44,159 nucleotides of DNA from Collinsella aerofaciens. Lineage in GTDB: Bacteria > Actinomycetota > Coriobacteriia > Coriobacteriales > Coriobacteriaceae. The translations under genes and the position numbers were made by a program. Under the pieces are notes generated by a model. The model was given only the letters and a program-made list of their open reading frames with translations. It ran no database searches and was not told the DNA's origin. The first letter of the stretch is position 1; each line of letters begins with the position of its first letter. The stretch spans positions 1 through 44,159 of the forward strand of contig NZ_CAAKNY010000052.1 in NCBI RefSeq assembly GCF_901212495.1, written 5' to 3'. Positions 1 through 8,068 of the stretch are shown piece after piece.

Positions 1-101
1 CGGGCACGAGGATGCCCCCGAGTCAGATCTCCCCTATACGCCATGCGGCCCCCAGGGCACGTGAGTGAGACACCGGACACCGTAACGGTGGGCGCCGCCC
101 A

Positions 102-222
102 CCGGTCAGCGGCCAGAGCATGGGGGGCACGCCCGGTCCCGTTCCGAACCCGGAAGCTAAGCCCCATCGCGCCGAGAGTACTGCGGGTCCGGCCCGTGGG
201 AGGCCAGGGCGCCGCTGACCGG
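102..222 (+). rRNA. rrf: 5S ribosomal RNA
   Basis: The 121-nt segment has the 5S core: the conserved run around 143-160 (CCGTTCCGAACCCGGAAG) and the later GAGAGTACTGC at 173-183. The ends pair perfectly as the terminal helix (CCGGTCAGCGGC at 102-113 with GCCGCTGACCGG at 211-222). The exact mature ends may be a few bases inside this helix. Bases 1-101 look like the 23S-5S spacer of an rRNA operon whose earlier genes lie outside the window. Confidence 0.92.
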
Positions 223-251
223 TGGACGGCACCGAGCCGTCATGTGACTTG

Positions 252-290
252 AAGAAGGGGGAGGCCTCGCGGCCTCCCCCTTCTTTGCGT
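252..290 (+). terminator. rRNA operon terminator
   Basis: A perfect 15-bp stem (252-266 with 271-285) closed by the tetraloop TCGC, with T-rich bases in and after the 3' arm. It sits 30 nt after 5S rRNA, so it most likely ends the rRNA operon. Confidence 0.85.
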
Positions 291-413
291 TTGATAGAGA
301 CCTGTAATACAAGAACTCGCCTTCATTTAGCTTGTCTTACTGTTTGGCTGTATTTTGAGCCCTTCTTTTGTATTTGCGCGATAATAACTCCCATTGGCGT
401 TAGGGAGGACTTG

Positions 414-1055
414 ATGTTTACCGTTTTTGTCTTGGGCAATATTGCTTCGGGTAAGTCGACTGCCTGCCGCTATCTCGAATCTCATGGCGCCATGCTTATC
501 GATCTGGACGAGCTTGCCAAATCGCTGTATGTGCCAGGCTCCGATATCGTCAATGCCCTCGCGGAAGAATTCGGTTGGGACATTCTGGACGGGGAGGGCG
601 GCATTCGCCGCAATGTCCTCGCTGCTCGAGCTTTCGCCTCTCCTGATACAGTTGCGCGGCTCAATGGCATCGTTCACCCGGTTCTTGTCGAACAGCTGTC
701 ACTGAGGATTCTTGATCCGGTCTGCTGCACGGTTTCGTCTCCCCGTTATCCCTTTGCGGTGGTCGAGGTTTCTGCCCCGACTGGTTTTGAGGATGCTTTT
801 GGCCTGGCTGATGAAATTCTGGTTATCAGTGCTCCTTTAGCAGTTCGTCGCGAGCGTGCCATTCATCGTGGTATGGAGCCCACTGATTTTGATGCGCGGT
901 CTGCATGTCAACCTGATGAGGCTTCACTTTGCAATCTCGCTACGACGGTAATCGATAATGCGGCGGGCGACAACTCGCTCTTTGAACAACTGGACGCATG
1001 GCTTTTGCACCATGGCTTCGGGGATGTAGTGGATAAGGAGGAGGCCGATGTCTAG
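414..1055 (+). CDS. coaE: dephospho-CoA kinase
   Basis: 213 aa. CoaE phosphorylates the 3'-hydroxyl of dephospho-CoA, the last step of coenzyme A synthesis, in the cytoplasm. The N-terminal P-loop GNIASGKST (residues 8-16), the following LIDLDELAKSLY segment that binds the acceptor, and the IVHPVL motif near residue 85 are typical of the family, and the length is normal. The reading frame is open further upstream, but ATG at 414 follows a good ribosome site (TAGGGAGG at 401-408) and places the P-loop at the usual distance from the start. The stop overlaps the start of the next gene by 8 nt, so the two are probably co-translated. Confidence 0.93.
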   Translation: MFTVFVLGNIASGKSTACRYLESHGAMLIDLDELAKSLYVPGSDIVNALAEEFGWDILDGEGGIRRNVLAARAFASPDTVARLNGIVHPVLVEQLSLRILDPVCCTVSSPRYPFAVVEVSAPTGFEDAFGLADEILVISAPLAVRRERAIHRGMEPTDFDARSACQPDEASLCNLATTVIDNAAGDNSLFEQLDAWLLHHGFGDVVDKEEADV

Positions 1056-1629
1056 GACACGTTTCTTTACGTGGTTTCGCGTGGCGCCACTTGCCGTTGT
1101 GTTCGTCTTTGGCCTTATTTCGCTCGTCTACTCGTATGCTCCTGCCGCCTTCTTTAAGCCTTTGTATCCGATTGACTACGAGGCGTACGTAAAGCAATCG
1201 AGCATTTCGCACAATCTAGATCCGTATCTGGTGTGTGCTGTCATAAAGTCGGAATCGAATTGGGATCCCGAGGCTGAGTCGAATCAGGGCGCTCGGGGGT
1301 TGATGCAGCTGATGCCTGAGACTGCCCAGGATATGATTGCCTTGGGTCTTGTCGATGGTAGTGAGTATTCAGCCGACAATCTTAACGATCCCGCTACGAA
1401 CATCGAGTTTGGCTGTGCGTATCTTTCGTATCTTCTAACGTATTTTAACGGGTCGACGGACAGCGCTATTGCCGCATATAACGCGGGCATGGGCAATGTA
1501 GACGGTTGGGCACAGCAGGACACATCGCTTCACAACGCGATTACCTTTCCCGAGACGCAGGCGTATCTGATTCGCGTCAATAATGCCTGGGTTCGATATA
1601 AGACGCTCTATCCCGATCGGTTCGTATAG
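1048..1629 (+). CDS. membrane-anchored lytic transglycosylase (SLT family)
   Basis: 193 aa. One hydrophobic segment (about residues 12-32) serves as a signal anchor, followed by a GH23-type transglycosylase domain outside the membrane. Seen motifs: the catalytic glutamate in IKSESNWDP, the GARGLMQLMPETA block, and AAYNAGMGNV near the C-terminus. Enzymes of this family cleave the MurNAc-GlcNAc bond of peptidoglycan without water, giving 1,6-anhydro ends. It overlaps coaE by 8 nt and has a strong ribosome site (AAGGAGGAGG at 1036-1045). It is short, close to the catalytic domain alone, so its substrate context (growth, division or secretion) cannot be told from sequence. Confidence 0.9.
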   Translation: MSRTRFFTWFRVAPLAVVFVFGLISLVYSYAPAAFFKPLYPIDYEAYVKQSSISHNLDPYLVCAVIKSESNWDPEAESNQGARGLMQLMPETAQDMIALGLVDGSEYSADNLNDPATNIEFGCAYLSYLLTYFNGSTDSAIAAYNAGMGNVDGWAQQDTSLHNAITFPETQAYLIRVNNAWVRYKTLYPDRFV

Positions 1630-1680
1630 GACTAGGCCTGCCGCCTGCGTATGCTGCAGATGTATGAGTTAGGAGTATCC

Positions 1681-3921
1681 ATGGCGGAATTTGAAGTTGA
1701 GCGTGTTGGAGGAGAGCTCAAACGTTTTGGCGTTGAGGGCTCTGAGGTGCCGTTTAAGGTCGTGTCCCCATACGAGCCCGCTGGTTCCCAGCCTAAGGCC
1801 ATTGAGTCGCTTGTACAGGGCGTGAGGGATGGAGACCGCTATCAGGTTTTGCTGGGCGTGACTGGTTCGGGCAAGACCTTCACGATGGCTAAGACTATTG
1901 AGGCCCTGGGGAAGCCGACGCTGGTCATGGCTCCCAATAAAACGCTTGCCGCTCAGCTCGCGAGCGAGCTCAAGGAATTCTTCCCTGACAACGCCGTGGT
2001 CTATTTTGTGTCGTACTACGATTACTATCAACCCGAGGCGTATGTGCCGCAAAGCGATACGTATATCGAGAAGGATTCCTCGATTAACGAAGAGGTCGAG
2101 ATGCTGCGACATCAGGCGACCGCATCGCTGCTATCTCGACGCGATGTGATCGTCGTCGCATCGGTCTCGTGTATCTATGGCATTGGCTCTCCCGAGGACT
2201 ATGCGGGCCTAGCTCCGAATGTCGACAAGAAAGTGCCGCTCGAGCGTGATGACTTTATCCATGCGCTTATCGATATCCAGTACGATCGCAATGACTATGA
2301 TTTGGCACGTGGCACCTTCCGCGTGCGCGGCGATGTCGTTGACGTGTATCCGCCCTATGCCGAGCATCCGTTGCGGTTTGAGTTCTTTGGCGACGAGGTC
2401 GAGCTGATTGCCGAGATCGATGAGGTCACCGGCGAGATGCTGCGTGAGTACGAGGCTATTCCCGTGTGGCCGGCCTCGCACTACGTGACTGAGAAGCCCA
2501 AGGTCAAAGCGGCTCTGAAATCAATCAGTGAAGAGTGCGAGAAGCGTGTGGCCGAGCTCAAGGCGACCGATAAGCTGCTCGAGGCACAGCGTCTGCAGCA
2601 GCGCACCGACTATGATCTCGAGATGCTCGAGACCATGGGTTTTTGTAACGGTATCGAGAACTACTCGCGTCATCTGGACGGTCGAAAACCGGGCGAGCCG
2701 CCGTTTACCCTGATCGATTACTTTCCTAAGGACATGCTCTGCATCATCGACGAGAGCCATGTAACGGTGCCGCAGATCCGCGGCATGCACGAAGGCGACC
2801 GTTCGCGTAAGGTGACCTTGGTGGAGCATGGTTTTCGTCTGCCTTCGGCACTCGATAACCGTCCGCTTCGTTTCGATGAGTTTGAGGCGAGGATTCCCCA
2901 GTTCATCTACGTTTCGGCCACGCCGGGCGACTATGAGCTGCGGGTGAGCCAGAACGACGTTGAGCAGATCATTCGTCCGACCGGTCTGCTCGACCCCAAA
3001 ATTGACGTGCGTCCGGTTCGTGGCCAGATCGATGATCTCGAGGATGAGATTCGCGAGCGTGTGGCCCGCAAGGAGCGCGTGCTGGTGACCACGCTCACCA
3101 AGCGCATGGCCGAGGACCTGACCGACCATCTGCTTGATGCCGGCATTAAGGTCAATTACATGCACTCCGATACAGCGACGATGGACCGTGTCGAGATCCT
3201 GCGAACGCTGCGTGAGGGAAAGATTGATGTTCTCGTTGGCATCAACCTGCTTCGCGAGGGTCTAGACCTTCCCGAGGTCTCGCTGGTGGCAATTCTCGAC
3301 GCTGACAAGGAAGGCTTCTTGCGCAACCGCCGTTCGTTGATTCAGACGATTGGCCGTGCGGCCCGTAATGCCGACGGCGAGGTCATCATGTATGCAGACG
3401 TTGTGACCGATTCGATGAAAGAAGCCATCGAGGAGACGCAGCGCCGTCGCGAGATTCAGATGGCATATAACAAAGAGCATGGCATTGTTCCCAAGACGGT
3501 CCGCAAGGCCATTAACGACATTTCGAACTTTATTGCCGAGGCCGAAAAGACCGTGGGCTCGAAGGGACGCTCGAGAGGCGATTCGCTGGGTCACGGTGCG
3601 TTCTATACACCCGACGAAAACGGCGAGGGCGCCGCGCCGGAGACGGTAGCACCCGAGCAGACGCTTGCCGAGCAGCTGGAAGGGTTACCGCATGACGAGC
3701 TCGTGCGGATTGTCGAGACCATGGAGGAGGACATGCGTAACGCTTCCGCCGCCATGGACTTTGAGGAGGCGGCACGTCTGCGCGATGCCGTCGTTCAGAT
3801 TCGGGCGATGCTTGAGGGCGCATCTGAGGACGAAACGATCGAGCGTTTGCGTTCGCAGGCTCGCAAGGGCTCTACCTTTGCTTCGGGCAGAAAACGTCAG
3901 GGTGCACGATTCGGGAAGTAG
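1681..3921 (+). CDS. uvrB: excinuclease ABC subunit B
   Basis: 746 aa. UvrB is the damage-verifying helicase-like subunit of nucleotide excision repair. Visible are Walker [11 protein letters not shown], the [12 protein letters not shown] start of the beta-hairpin, the DESHVTVPQ motif II region, helicase motifs V-VI ([22 protein letters not shown]) and a C-terminal UVR domain ([24 protein letters not shown], abbreviated here) that binds UvrC. It is longer than the usual ~660-670 aa: the excess lies in a low-complexity linker before the UVR domain and in a basic tail. ATG at 1681 is chosen over the upstream ATG at 1651 because AGGAG at 1670-1674 precedes it and family homology starts here. Confidence 0.97.
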   Translation: MAEFEVERVGGELKRFGVEGSEVPFKVVSPYEPAGSQPKAIESLVQGVRDGDRYQVLLGVTGSGKTFTMAKTIEALGKPTLVMAPNKTLAAQLASELKEFFPDNAVVYFVSYYDYYQPEAYVPQSDTYIEKDSSINEEVEMLRHQATASLLSRRDVIVVASVSCIYGIGSPEDYAGLAPNVDKKVPLERDDFIHALIDIQYDRNDYDLARGTFRVRGDVVDVYPPYAEHPLRFEFFGDEVELIAEIDEVTGEMLREYEAIPVWPASHYVTEKPKVKAALKSISEECEKRVAELKATDKLLEAQRLQQRTDYDLEMLETMGFCNGIENYSRHLDGRKPGEPPFTLIDYFPKDMLCIIDESHVTVPQIRGMHEGDRSRKVTLVEHGFRLPSALDNRPLRFDEFEARIPQFIYVSATPGDYELRVSQNDVEQIIRPTGLLDPKIDVRPVRGQIDDLEDEIRERVARKERVLVTTLTKRMAEDLTDHLLDAGIKVNYMHSDTATMDRVEILRTLREGKIDVLVGINLLREGLDLPEVSLVAILDADKEGFLRNRRSLIQTIGRAARNADGEVIMYADVVTDSMKEAIEETQRRREIQMAYNKEHGIVPKTVRKAINDISNFIAEAEKTVGSKGRSRGDSLGHGAFYTPDENGEGAAPETVAPEQTLAEQLEGLPHDELVRIVETMEEDMRNASAAMDFEEAARLRDAVVQIRAMLEGASEDETIERLRSQARKGSTFASGRKRQGARFGK

Positions 3922-3924
3922 CAA

Positions 3925-3965
3925 ACAGGCCCCGAGTTCCCTGTGGAGCTCGGGGCCTGTGTCGT
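3925..3965. terminator. bidirectional terminator between uvrB and the convergent gene
   Basis: A 12-bp perfect stem (3925-3936 with 3949-3960) and 12-nt loop lie just after the uvrB stop, between convergent genes. T content after the stem is modest on both strands, so efficiency is uncertain. Confidence 0.7.
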
Positions 3966-3986
3966 TTGGACACGGGAGTCCGTGCA

Positions 3987-5627
3987 CTAGAGGTCTGCTA
4001 TCAGCGCCTCAGCGCAACGGATGCCGTCGGTGGCGGCACTCATGATGCCGCCGGCATATCCGGCGCCCTCGCCGCAAGGGTAAAGGCCCGGAGTCGACAC
4101 GGCGTGGCATGTTCGATCGCGGGTGACGGTGACCGGGGAGCTCGAACGCGTCTCCACGCCAGTGAGGACCGCATCGGGGCGGTCGTAGCCACGCAGTTTC
4201 TTACCGAGCAGGGGGATTCCCAAACGAAGCGATTCGACGATATGCTGCGGGAGGGCATCGTCGATCGCCGTCCAGGTCACGCCAAGTGGATAGGTTGGTT
4301 TTACCTTTCCGGGTGCCGCGCTGGCGCGTCTAGCAAGGAAATCTCCGACGAGCTGTGCCGGCGCGTTCCAGTTGGAACCACCCAGGCGATAGGCGGCTCG
4401 CTCGCAGGCGCGCTGGAGCTCAATGCCCGCGAGCGGATCATCGCCGGGAAGGTCGTCAGGTGTGACGTTAACGAGTAGGGCGGCATTTGCGTTGCGCCCG
4501 TTGCGGGCATTGAGGCTGGCACCGTTGACGCACAGATGACCCTGCTCGGAAGAAGCCGCGACAACCTGTCCACCCGGGCACATGCAAAACGAGAACACGC
4601 TGCGGCCGTTGGGGAGATGGGCGACAAGCTTGTAGGGGGCTGCTCCGAGTGCCGGGTGCCCCGCCGAAGGGCCATATTGGGCACGGTCGATGTCGCGCTG
4701 TGGATGCTCGATGCGCACACCCATGGCAAAGGTCTTTTGCGCGAGGGCAACGTTATGTTCTTTGAGAAGATCGAATACGTCGCGGGCGGAATGGCCGCAG
4801 GCGAGAATGAGGTGCTTTGTGGCGATTGCCTCGCTTGCGATTTCTTGGGGCGTTTGGACATCGACGCCGGTGATGGCGCCAGATTCATCGGTTCGAATAT
4901 TGACGAGCTTTGTTCGATAGCGGACGGTTCCACCGAGCTGCTCGATGCGCTGGGAAATGTTGGTGACGACGGTGGGGAGGATGTCGGAGCCAATGTGCGG
5001 CTTGGCGTCCCACAGGATGTCGCGAGGTGAGCCCGCTTCGACGAAGGTCTCGAGAATCAGTCGATGGGCAGGATTCTTGGTTCCCGTGTTGAGCTTGCCG
5101 TCCGAGAAGGTCCCTGCGCCGCCCAGGCCAAATTGGATATTGCTTTCGGGGTCGAGGATACGCTCCTTAAGAAAGAGATCAATCGTTTCCGAGCGACGAA
5201 GTGCCGGGTCGCCGCGCTCGATGAGCAGGGGTTTAAGGCCCGCTTCGGCAAGGGTTAGGGCGGCGAAGAGACCGGCGCAACCGGCGCCGACAACGATGGG
5301 GCGCTCCTTGGGTGCATTCGAGACGGGGTTGGGGAATGAAGGAGCCTCGCCGTCTACCATGCGGATGCGCGAGCGGTTGCGCTCGGCGACGCGGTCGACC
5401 ACCTCCTGCTCGAGTCGGGAGCTTGTCAGCTCAACTCGAAAGCTCAAAATAAAATGGACATCTCGCTTTTTACGGGCGTCGATTGACTTGCGATGGAGCT
5501 CAATGGCTTTAATCTGGGAATCCTCGCATCGCAGGGCTCGTTTGACGGCGCGTCTACCAATAGCGAGGCAGGCGGTTTCGTCGCCGGCCTCATCGAGTGA
5601 CGCGTGGACTTGGGTGATTTCGATCAT
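3987..5627 (-). CDS. FAD-dependent dehydrogenase (COG2509-like)
   Basis: 546 aa. An N-terminal domain of about 90 residues precedes a Rossmann FAD-binding motif (VVGAGCAGLFAALTLAEAG) and a body with GLGGAGTFSDGKLNT, typical of the uncharacterised NAD(P)/FAD-dependent dehydrogenase group COG2509. The C-terminus has the usual GEGAGYAGGIMSAATDG flavin motif. The physiological substrate of this group is unknown to me. The start at 5627 follows AAGGAG (5635-5640 on the minus strand); the frame continues upstream but without family similarity. A TATAAT box and a terminator-like hairpin lie directly upstream, so it may be transcribed separately from the next minus-strand gene. Confidence 0.85.
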   Translation of the reverse strand: MIEITQVHASLDEAGDETACLAIGRRAVKRALRCEDSQIKAIELHRKSIDARKKRDVHFILSFRVELTSSRLEQEVVDRVAERNRSRIRMVDGEAPSFPNPVSNAPKERPIVVGAGCAGLFAALTLAEAGLKPLLIERGDPALRRSETIDLFLKERILDPESNIQFGLGGAGTFSDGKLNTGTKNPAHRLILETFVEAGSPRDILWDAKPHIGSDILPTVVTNISQRIEQLGGTVRYRTKLVNIRTDESGAITGVDVQTPQEIASEAIATKHLILACGHSARDVFDLLKEHNVALAQKTFAMGVRIEHPQRDIDRAQYGPSAGHPALGAAPYKLVAHLPNGRSVFSFCMCPGGQVVAASSEQGHLCVNGASLNARNGRNANAALLVNVTPDDLPGDDPLAGIELQRACERAAYRLGGSNWNAPAQLVGDFLARRASAAPGKVKPTYPLGVTWTAIDDALPQHIVESLRLGIPLLGKKLRGYDRPDAVLTGVETRSSSPVTVTRDRTCHAVSTPGLYPCGEGAGYAGGIMSAATDGIRCAEALIADL

Positions 5628-5644
5628 CGAGGTCTCCTTAGATG

Positions 5645-5677
5645 CAAGAAAGAGGCCGTCCGGTGTCCCAGACGGCC
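5645..5677 (-). terminator. terminator/attenuator hairpin between two flavoprotein genes
   Basis: Read on the minus strand, GGCCGTC (5677-5671) pairs with GACGGCC (5660-5654) and is followed by TCTTTCTT. It ends only a few bases before the ribosome site of the downstream gene. Confidence 0.65.
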
Positions 5678-5690
5678 CGAATGCGCTTTG

Positions 5691-5696
5691 ATTATA
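5691..5696 (-). promoter_or_regulatory. candidate -10 box (TATAAT) for the COG2509-like gene
   Basis: A perfect TATAAT lies on the minus strand just upstream of the hairpin at 5645-5677. No convincing -35 hexamer is seen 16-18 nt further up, so this is tentative. Confidence 0.35.
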
Positions 5697-5706
5697 GACT
5701 GCGCGG

Positions 5707-6978
5707 CTATAGGCTGCTTGCAGCGCGAATACCCGAGATCCAAGCCCACGCAAGGTTGAAACCGCCGCAATCGGCATCGATGTCGAGCGCCTCGCCACAG
5801 ATGTAAAGTGGGGCGCCTGCCGCGTTATTCACGCAGAGGCTGGGAGCCGAGACGCTCTCGATGGGCACGCCGCCGCGCGTGACCTGGGCCGAACGCTCCT
5901 CTGTCGTTCCCTCGACGAGCAGCTTAAAATGCTTGAGGATTGAGACCAGATGGATGACATCGTTGGAGCCTGGATGACGCTGTTCGAATGCGGTGCAGAC
6001 AACGTGAGAGAACTGCGGGGCGAGCATGCCGTCGAGCCAGCGGGGGTCGCGGGGTGAAAAGCCGCCGAGCAACTCAACTCGCTGGTTGAGCATATCGAGC
6101 AACTCGTCTTTGGAGAGGTCGGGGAAAACGTCGAGCAGAATCGTGTCGCCGCGCTGGACGCGACGGGAGAGGTTAAAGGCGGCAACGCCCGAGATGCCAA
6201 AGGTTCGGAAGAGCACTTCGCCGTCTTCGCGCCAGAGCTCCTCGTGATTGCGGGTGAGCGTCAAACGGGCGCGGACGCGCAGGCCATCCAGTGTCTTGAG
6301 CGCAGTCTGGTCGCCGAAAACCGATGCCGACACAGGGCAGAGGACAGGGCGCTGCGGTGTGAGGGAAAGATTGAACGTCTTCGCGATGTCGGCAGGGCTG
6401 CCGCCTGTAGCGATAATTACGGCCTTTGCCTGCAGCGTCTCGTTCGTGCGAGGGGTGTCGGCGAGCGCCTTCCGAAGCGAGCGGAGTTCCGATTTTCGGT
6501 CGTCGTGCTTTTTTGCCTTGAGCGCTCGCGCGGGGCGGTCTATTTGGAGTGCCCAGCCCTCGGGGGCTTTGCATGCCGAGACAACGTTTGCTCCACAGAT
6601 CAAGGTGATACCCAGGTGATTGCAAGCGTTGAGAAGCGCATCGCGCACCGATTCGGCACGAAGGGAACGCGGATACAGCCGGCCCTCCTCGGAGGTCGTC
6701 ATGATGCCCAGCGAGGAGAAGAAACTGCTGAGCTCTTGTTCAGGCTGGGGACCCATGAAGGATTCGACGAATGCGGGGTGGTTGTACCGCTGGAAATCAA
6801 TTGATTCGTTGGAAAGGTTGCAGCGGCCGTTGCCGGTCGTAAGGAGTTTAAGGCCGCAGGCAACATCGCGCTCAACGATGCAGGCGCTTTTGCCAGCGCG
6901 TGCGGCCGTAACGGCGGCGGCGAGACCCGAGGCCCCGCCGCCGATTACCAGGACGTCATAGAAGGCGTTCGTGTTCAC
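5707..6978 (-). CDS. HI0933-family flavoprotein (YhiN/BaiN-like)
   Basis: 423 aa, GTG start. The N-terminal motif VLVIGGGASGLAAAVTAARAG binds FAD, followed by GLKLLTTGNGRCNLSN, the hallmark of the HI0933/YhiN family. The C-terminal GEALDIDADCGGFNLAWAWISG closes the flavin site. The family is annotated as NAD(P)/FAD-dependent oxidoreductase; members include BaiN, linked to bile-acid 7-dehydroxylation, but most have unknown substrates, so I assign no reaction. The GTG start at 6978 directly abuts the stop codon of the upstream mrp gene (no gap), which points to translational coupling. Confidence 0.88.
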   Translation of the reverse strand: MNTNAFYDVLVIGGGASGLAAAVTAARAGKSACIVERDVACGLKLLTTGNGRCNLSNESIDFQRYNHPAFVESFMGPQPEQELSSFFSSLGIMTTSEEGRLYPRSLRAESVRDALLNACNHLGITLICGANVVSACKAPEGWALQIDRPARALKAKKHDDRKSELRSLRKALADTPRTNETLQAKAVIIATGGSPADIAKTFNLSLTPQRPVLCPVSASVFGDQTALKTLDGLRVRARLTLTRNHEELWREDGEVLFRTFGISGVAAFNLSRRVQRGDTILLDVFPDLSKDELLDMLNQRVELLGGFSPRDPRWLDGMLAPQFSHVVCTAFEQRHPGSNDVIHLVSILKHFKLLVEGTTEERSAQVTRGGVPIESVSAPSLCVNNAAGAPLYICGEALDIDADCGGFNLAWAWISGIRAASSL

Positions 6979-7809
6979 TTATGCCTCGTCGGTCTCGTGC
7001 GGGGCAATGGCCTCGACGGCAGAGACGGCCTTGGGCAGCATGCCATCGGGCAGCGCGGTCTCGACTTCACCCTTATCGCAGGCCTCGGCGAGTGCCGGAT
7101 TGATGGGAAGCTGACCCAAGATGTCGAGGTTGTAGCGCTCGGCGACTTCGGGGAGCTTGCTCTTGCCAAAGACCTCGATCTTCTTGCCGCAATCGGGGCA
7201 CTCGATATAGCTCATGTTTTCGACGATTCCCAGAATGGGGACGTTCATCTTCTCGGCCATGTTGACTGCCTTGGCGACGATCATCGAGACCAAGTCTTGC
7301 GGGCTCGTGACGATGACGATGCCATCGACGGGCAGCGACTGGAAGACCGTGAGGGCGACGTCGCCCGTTCCCGGAGGCATGTCGACCAGAAGGTAGTCGA
7401 TGGGGCCCCATGAGGTTTCGCTCCAGAACTGCCTGATGGCACCCGCGATAACCGGACCGCGCCAGAGGACGGGGTCGGTTTCGTTTTGGAGCAGCAGGTT
7501 AGAGCTCATAACCTTGACGCCGTGCTCGGAGATTTCGGGCAGCATAAGGTTGCCGAGGGCATGGACGTGACGTCCACTCATGCCGAACATCTTAGGGATA
7601 GAGGGGCCGGTAATATCGGCATCGAGGACGCCGACCTTGTGACCGTGGCGGGAAAGCTCCGTGGCGATGGCGCCGGTGACGAATGACTTGCCGACACCGC
7701 CCTTACCGGAAAGCACGGCGATAACGCGCTTGACCTCGGACAGCGTATTCTCCTCAAATTGCGACGGCGCCGTTTGCCCGCCGGCTGCCTGTGCGTGCTC
7801 GCAACCCAT
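6979..7809 (-). CDS. mrp: Mrp/NBP35-type Fe-S cluster carrier ATPase
   Basis: 276 aa. Mrp (ApbC) proteins are cytoplasmic P-loop ATPases that hold and deliver [4Fe-4S] clusters. Seen are the deviant Walker A SGKGGVGKSF, the VDMPPGTGDVALT motif, and the paired cysteines CPDC within VENMSYIECPDCGKK that bridge a cluster between two subunits. Start at 7809 follows AAGGAG (7816-7821, minus strand); an extension upstream lacks homology. It is the first gene of a minus-strand pair with the HI0933-type flavoprotein. Confidence 0.93.
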   Translation of the reverse strand: MGCEHAQAAGGQTAPSQFEENTLSEVKRVIAVLSGKGGVGKSFVTGAIATELSRHGHKVGVLDADITGPSIPKMFGMSGRHVHALGNLMLPEISEHGVKVMSSNLLLQNETDPVLWRGPVIAGAIRQFWSETSWGPIDYLLVDMPPGTGDVALTVFQSLPVDGIVIVTSPQDLVSMIVAKAVNMAEKMNVPILGIVENMSYIECPDCGKKIEVFGKSKLPEVAERYNLDILGQLPINPALAEACDKGEVETALPDGMLPKAVSAVEAIAPHETDEA

Positions 7810-7864
7810 GTTTGACTCCTTTGTATATGTTGGGGCCGGAGCCCCGCGGTGTGACACGAGCGCC

Positions 7865-7894
7865 ATTGTACCCTCGTTTGCGAGCGGGAGTCAT
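7865..7894 (-). promoter_or_regulatory. candidate promoter of mrp
   Basis: On the minus strand ATGACT (7894-7889) and TACAAT (7870-7865) are separated by 18 nt, ending about 55 nt before the mrp start. Match to the vegetative consensus is fair (4/6 and 5/6). Confidence 0.42.
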
Positions 7895-7993
7895 TCATGA
7901 TGCGTGGTAGGCGATCGACGGTATTCGAACGTACGGACCGTGCATGCAGTCTGCGGCGTCAGACAACGCAAAAGGTCTGCGAATCTTGTATTG

Positions 7994-8007
7994 CGAACAT
8001 CTGTGCG
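7994..8007 (+). promoter_or_regulatory. candidate LexA (SOS) box ahead of uvrA
   Basis: CGAACATCTGTGCG matches the Gram-positive LexA consensus CGAACRNRYGTTYG at 12 of 14 positions, 62 nt before the uvrA start. A weaker half-matching site (CGAAC at 7926-7930) lies upstream. uvrA is a classical SOS gene, which supports the call. Confidence 0.5.
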
Positions 8008-8068
8008 CGTGGAGTGCGCTAAACTCATCGTCAGTGTGATTTGAAGTTGTAGGAGGCAAGGAGCTTCC

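Noticed and set aside
222..413. Upstream extension of coaE back to position 222
   Set aside because: It would begin in the 5S gene and run through the rRNA terminator; the ATG at 414 has a ribosome site and the P-loop at the normal place.
301..413. A coaE promoter
   Set aside because: Several AT-rich hexamers exist, but no pair of boxes with acceptable spacing stands out.
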